Position numbers and translations under genes: made by a program
Origin: Longimycelium tulufanense
Lineage (GTDB): Bacteria; Actinomycetota; Actinomycetes; Mycobacteriales; Pseudonocardiaceae
Assembly (NCBI RefSeq): GCF_014645795.1
Contig: NZ_BMMK01000017.1
Coordinates: 62,001 to 126,000 of the forward strand
Direction: 5' to 3'
DNA: 64,000 bases
The notes under the pieces: generated by a model
What the model saw: only the letters and a program-made list of their open reading frames with translations
Told to the model about the DNA's origin: nothing
Databases searched by the model: none
Part shown: in pieces, positions 60,925-64,000 of the stretch
How the letters are laid out: each line of letters opens with the position of its first letter
How positions within the stretch are numbered: the stretch's first letter is position 1

Positions 60925-61896
60925 TCAGAGGAACGGCCAGCCGAGAGCCGGCCAGCCGAGCAGCGAGTCCACCGAAAGGCCCACGCACACCAGGGTCAGG
61001 TAGGTGTTCGACAGGTGGAACAGCTTCATCGGCTTGGTCTTCTCGCCACGCTTGGTCGCACCGTGCAGTTGGTGGGCCATCAGGATGAACCACAGCCCAC
61101 TCAGCGCGGCGAAAGCGGCATAGAGCCAGCTCGTGGCCGGGACCAGCAGCAACGACCACAGCACCGTCGCCCACGTGTAGCGGACGATCTGCCGGGACAC
61201 CTGACGGGGCGGGGCCACCACGGGCAGCATCGGCACGCCCGCGCGCTCGTAGTCGTCGCGGAACTTCATGGCCAGTGCCCAGGTGTGCGGCGGGGTCCAG
61301 AAGAAGACGATCCCGAACATCACCAGCGCCGGCCATTCGACGGTCCCGGTCACGGCGGACCAGCCGATCACCACCGGCATGCACCCGGCCGCCCCACCCC
61401 AGACGACGTTCTGCGCGGTGCGGCGCTTGAGCACCAGCGTGTAGACGAAGACATAGAACAGGATCGTGGCGACGGCGAGCAGGCCGGCCAGCAGGTTCGT
61501 GGTGGCCCACAGGAATGCGAAGGACGCCAGCCCCAGCACGATGCCGAACACCAACGCATGACGATTGCTCACGCTGTGTTTCGGCAAGGGTCGCACTTTC
61601 GTGCGTTTCATCACCGAGTCAATATCGGCGTCGGCCACGCAGTTCAAAGCGTTGGCACTGCCGGCCGCCATGATCCCGCCGACCAGGGTGGCGAAGAACG
61701 TGCCCAGCGGCGGCAGGCCGCGCTGGGCCAGCAGCATCGCCGGGATGGTGGTGACCAACAGCAGCTCGATAACCCGTGGCTTGATCAGCCCGACATAGGC
61801 TTTGAGCAGGTCGCCGGCCGTGCGGGCGCGGCCTTCGGCGGGGAGATCGGCGCCGGTGCCCACCGTCTGCTCATCCGAGCAGGTCCTACGGCTCAC
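60925..61896 (-). CDS. ctaB: CtaB, protohaem IX farnesyltransferase
   Basis: A protein of 323 residues, UbiA-type prenyltransferase with about nine membrane helices. The first Asp-rich motif is [15 protein letters not shown] and the second is F-R-D-D-Y. It makes haem O from haem B for CtaA. GTG 61896 is chosen because the membrane domain starts about 25 residues later and upstream sequence is low complexity. Diverges from tkt. Confidence 0.92.
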   Translation of the reverse strand: MSRRTCSDEQTVGTGADLPAEGRARTAGDLLKAYVGLIKPRVIELLLVTTIPAMLLAQRGLPPLGTFFATLVGGIMAAGSANALNCVADADIDSVMKRTKVRPLPKHSVSNRHALVFGIVLGLASFAFLWATTNLLAGLLAVATILFYVFVYTLVLKRRTAQNVVWGGAAGCMPVVIGWSAVTGTVEWPALVMFGIVFFWTPPHTWALAMKFRDDYERAGVPMLPVVAPPRQVSRQIVRYTWATVLWSLLLVPATSWLYAAFAALSGLWFILMAHQLHGATKRGEKTKPMKLFHLSNTYLTLVCVGLSVDSLLGWPALGWPFL

Positions 61897-62171
61897 GGCG
61901 CCCCCCGCGCAGCGGTCACCGGCATGGGATTCCTCGTCAGTTCGGGTACCGGCCCTGGACAGTGGGCCGTGGCGAATGGTAGCCGCACTACCTACCGGAC
62001 CACCCGGCGGGGTGCTTCGCGCCGGTCTCCACCGTGCCGAGATCACACCATCGGCGGATGGTGACTAGGCTGGCGCGCGGACGAGGGAGAACGAGCGGGT
62101 CGCTTGTGCGACGAACCCAGGGACGCCGTGACGAGCACGCCCGCGACCTACGTGAACTGGGAGCAACGTCC

Positions 62172-64000
62172 GTGTCCGTCACCGACGATCTCACCCGCCT
62201 GACCACCCCCCGCGTACCGGACGACTGGACCGAGCTCGACAGGCGCGCGGTCGACACGATCCGGGTACTCGCGGCCGACGCCGTGCAGGAGGTGGGCAAC
62301 GGTCATCCCGGCACCGCGATGAGCCTCGCGCCGACCGCCTACGCGTTGTACCAGCGGATCATGCGACACGACCCGAGCGACCCGGAATGGATCGGCCGGG
62401 ACCGGTTCATCCTGTCCGCCGGGCACAGCAGCCTGACCCTCTACCTGCAGCTCTTCCTCTCCGGCTACGGGATGGAGCTGGCCGACATCCAGGCGCTGCG
62501 GACCTGGGGTTCCAAGACCCCCGGGCACCCCGAGTACTGGCACGCCCCGGGGATCGAGATCACCACCGGCCCGCTGGGCCAGGGGCTGTCCTCGGCCGTG
62601 GGCATGGCGATGGCCGCCCGGCGGGAGCGCGGCCTGTTCGACCCGGAGGCGCCGCCGGGGACCAGCCCGTTCGACCACCACATCTACGTGATCGCCTCCG
62701 ACGGTGACATCGAGGAGGGTGTCACCTCCGAGGCGTCGTCCATCGCGGGCGTGCAGCAGCTGGGCAACCTGGTCGTCATCTACGACGACAACCGCATCTC
62801 GATCGAGGACGACACCAAGATCGCCCTGGGCGAGGACGTGGGCAAGCGGTACGAGGCGTACGGCTGGCACGTGCAGCACGTGGAGGGCGGCGAGAACGTC
62901 ACCGAGGTGCTGGCCGCGCTTCGGGCCGCCAGGGCCGAGACCGAGCGCCCGTCGATCATCGTGCTGCGCACGGTGATCGCCTACCCGGCGCCGCACGCGA
63001 TGAACACCGGTGAGTCGCACGGCGCGGCGCTGGGCGCGGACGAGGTCGCCGAGGTCAAGCGGATCCTGGGCTTCGACCCGGACCGCACCTTCCAGGTGGA
63101 CGACGAGGTGCTCGCGCACGCGCGCAAGGTCGTCGAGCGCGGGAAGGCCGCACACGCCGAGTGGCAGCGGTCGTTCGAGGCGTGGGCCCAGGCCAACCCG
63201 GAGCGGCACGCGTTGCTGCAGCGGATGGCCAGGCGGCAGCTGCCGGACGGCTGGGCGGCGAAGCTGCCCAGCTGGAAGCCCGACCCGAAGGGGGTCGCGA
63301 CCCGCAAGGCGTCCGGTGAGGTGCTCAACGCGCTCGCCGACGTGCTGCCCGAGCTGTGGGGTGGCTCGGCCGACCTGGCCGGCAGCAACAACACCACGAT
63401 GAAGGGCGCCGACTCCTTCGGCCCGACCGAGATCTCCACCGGCAAGTGGCAGGCCCAGCCCTACGGCCGCACGCTGCACTTCGGCGTCCGTGAGCACGCC
63501 ATGGGCGCGATCCTCAACGGCATCGCGCTGCACGGCGGCACCCGCCCCTACGGCGGCACGTTCCTGGTGTTCAGCGACTACATGCGGCCGGCGGTGCGGC
63601 TGGCCGCGCTGATGAAGTCGGCCGCGATCTATGTGTGGACGCACGACTCGATCGGCCTGGGCGAGGACGGCCCGACCCACCAGCCGGTCGAGCACCTGGC
63701 CGCGCTGCGGGCGATCCCGGGCCTGTCGGTGGTGCGCCCGGCCGACGCCAACGAGACCGCGGCGGTGTGGAAGACGGTGCTGGAACGGCCGGACGCCCCG
63801 GCCGGGCTGGCGTTGACCCGGCAGAACGTGCCGGTGCTGGAGGGCACCGACGCCGAGGGCGTGGCCCGCGGCGGTTACGTGCTCGTCGACGGCGACAACG
63901 GCAACGGTGAGCCGGACGTGGTGATCATCGCCACCGGCTCGGAGGTGCAGCTGGCGGTCGAGGCCCGGAAGATCCTGGCCGAGCAGGGCGTTGCCGCTCG
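62172..64000 (+). CDS. tkt: transketolase, partial at window end
   Basis: The first 609 residues of an enzyme of about 700. The ThDP motif is in [27 protein letters not shown] and [15 protein letters not shown] are also present. Pentose phosphate pathway. GTG 62172 has GGGAGCAACGTCC upstream. Its promoter region is shared with ctaB (TAGGCT near 62070). The 3' end lies beyond the window. Confidence 0.95.
   Translation, partial: MSVTDDLTRLTTPRVPDDWTELDRRAVDTIRVLAADAVQEVGNGHPGTAMSLAPTAYALYQRIMRHDPSDPEWIGRDRFILSAGHSSLTLYLQLFLSGYGMELADIQALRTWGSKTPGHPEYWHAPGIEITTGPLGQGLSSAVGMAMAARRERGLFDPEAPPGTSPFDHHIYVIASDGDIEEGVTSEASSIAGVQQLGNLVVIYDDNRISIEDDTKIALGEDVGKRYEAYGWHVQHVEGGENVTEVLAALRAARAETERPSIIVLRTVIAYPAPHAMNTGESHGAALGADEVAEVKRILGFDPDRTFQVDDEVLAHARKVVERGKAAHAEWQRSFEAWAQANPERHALLQRMARRQLPDGWAAKLPSWKPDPKGVATRKASGEVLNALADVLPELWGGSADLAGSNNTTMKGADSFGPTEISTGKWQAQPYGRTLHFGVREHAMGAILNGIALHGGTRPYGGTFLVFSDYMRPAVRLAALMKSAAIYVWTHDSIGLGEDGPTHQPVEHLAALRAIPGLSVVRPADANETAAVWKTVLERPDAPAGLALTRQNVPVLEGTDAEGVARGGYVLVDGDNGNGEPDVVIIATGSEVQLAVEARKILAEQGVAA

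Noticed and set aside
62148-63695. 515-codon minus-strand ORF over tkt
   Set aside because: It is antisense to a clear transketolase and rich in Arg/Gly/His/Val, typical of shadow frames in GC-rich DNA.

Overview
The window is high-GC DNA with frequent GTG starts, GGAGG-type ribosome sites and many ATGA/GTGA stop-start overlaps, as in a filamentous actinobacterium. Gene content (a SapB-type lanthipeptide locus, a DUF742 protein, an iniBAC-like locus, an MptB-type mannosyltransferase, and a suf operon arranged as in mycobacteria) points to the order Pseudonocardiales. That placement is inference; no rRNA or tRNA gene was seen.

Layout. (1) 1-11.2 kb: an accessory block of redox and metal functions. 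It holds two related small membrane proteins, two Crp-fold regulators of one subfamily, a MerT-like membrane protein overlapping a glutaredoxin-membrane fusion, an ECF sigma factor with a possible zinc-finger anti-sigma, a secreted His/Gly-rich protein, a Tat-exported multicopper oxidase with a partner, and a CopD-CtaG membrane protein. (2) 11.5-24 kb: mixed genes, including a methyltransferase, a run of four small opposite-strand ORFs (one a zinc-finger-like protein), a solitary clpP with a ClgR-like box, an exported amidohydrolase, an isoaspartyl peptidase/asparaginase, a Spo0M homologue, a degenerate GDPD lipoprotein, DUF742, an alpha/alpha-toroid protein, and an RsmC-like/TrmH-like pair. 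(3) 24.1-30.5 kb, minus strand: a complete class III lanthipeptide locus in the order of Streptomyces ramCSAB, with a 44-residue precursor that is almost SapB. (4) 31.6-43.2 kb: sufR-B-D-Rieske-C-S-U-T on the minus strand, diverging from mptB, an ABC ATPase-permease pair and ctaA; a SufR-type operator lies in the sufR promoter area. (5) 43.3-52.8 kb: an iniBAC-like locus with an IniB-like protein and two dynamin-like GTPases. Diverging from it are an Hsp70-like ATPase with a C-terminal membrane anchor and a MalT-type LuxR regulator; a second LuxR regulator converges on the GTPases. (6) 53.6-64 kb: small secreted proteins, a GbsR/MarR-type regulator, an ATP-grasp enzyme, qor, a PCMT-fold methyltransferase, a class II glutamine amidotransferase, ctaB and the 5' part of tkt.

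Blocks 4 and 6 follow the order of the Mycobacterium tuberculosis sufR-suf / mptB-ABC-ctaA / qor-ctaB-tkt region (recalled from general knowledge), with about 14 kb including the ini-like locus between ctaA and qor. Joint roles: the suf operon builds Fe-S clusters under SufR; ctaA and ctaB make haem A; the ram-like genes should make and export a surface-active morphogenetic peptide; the ini-like genes probably serve membrane or envelope stress.
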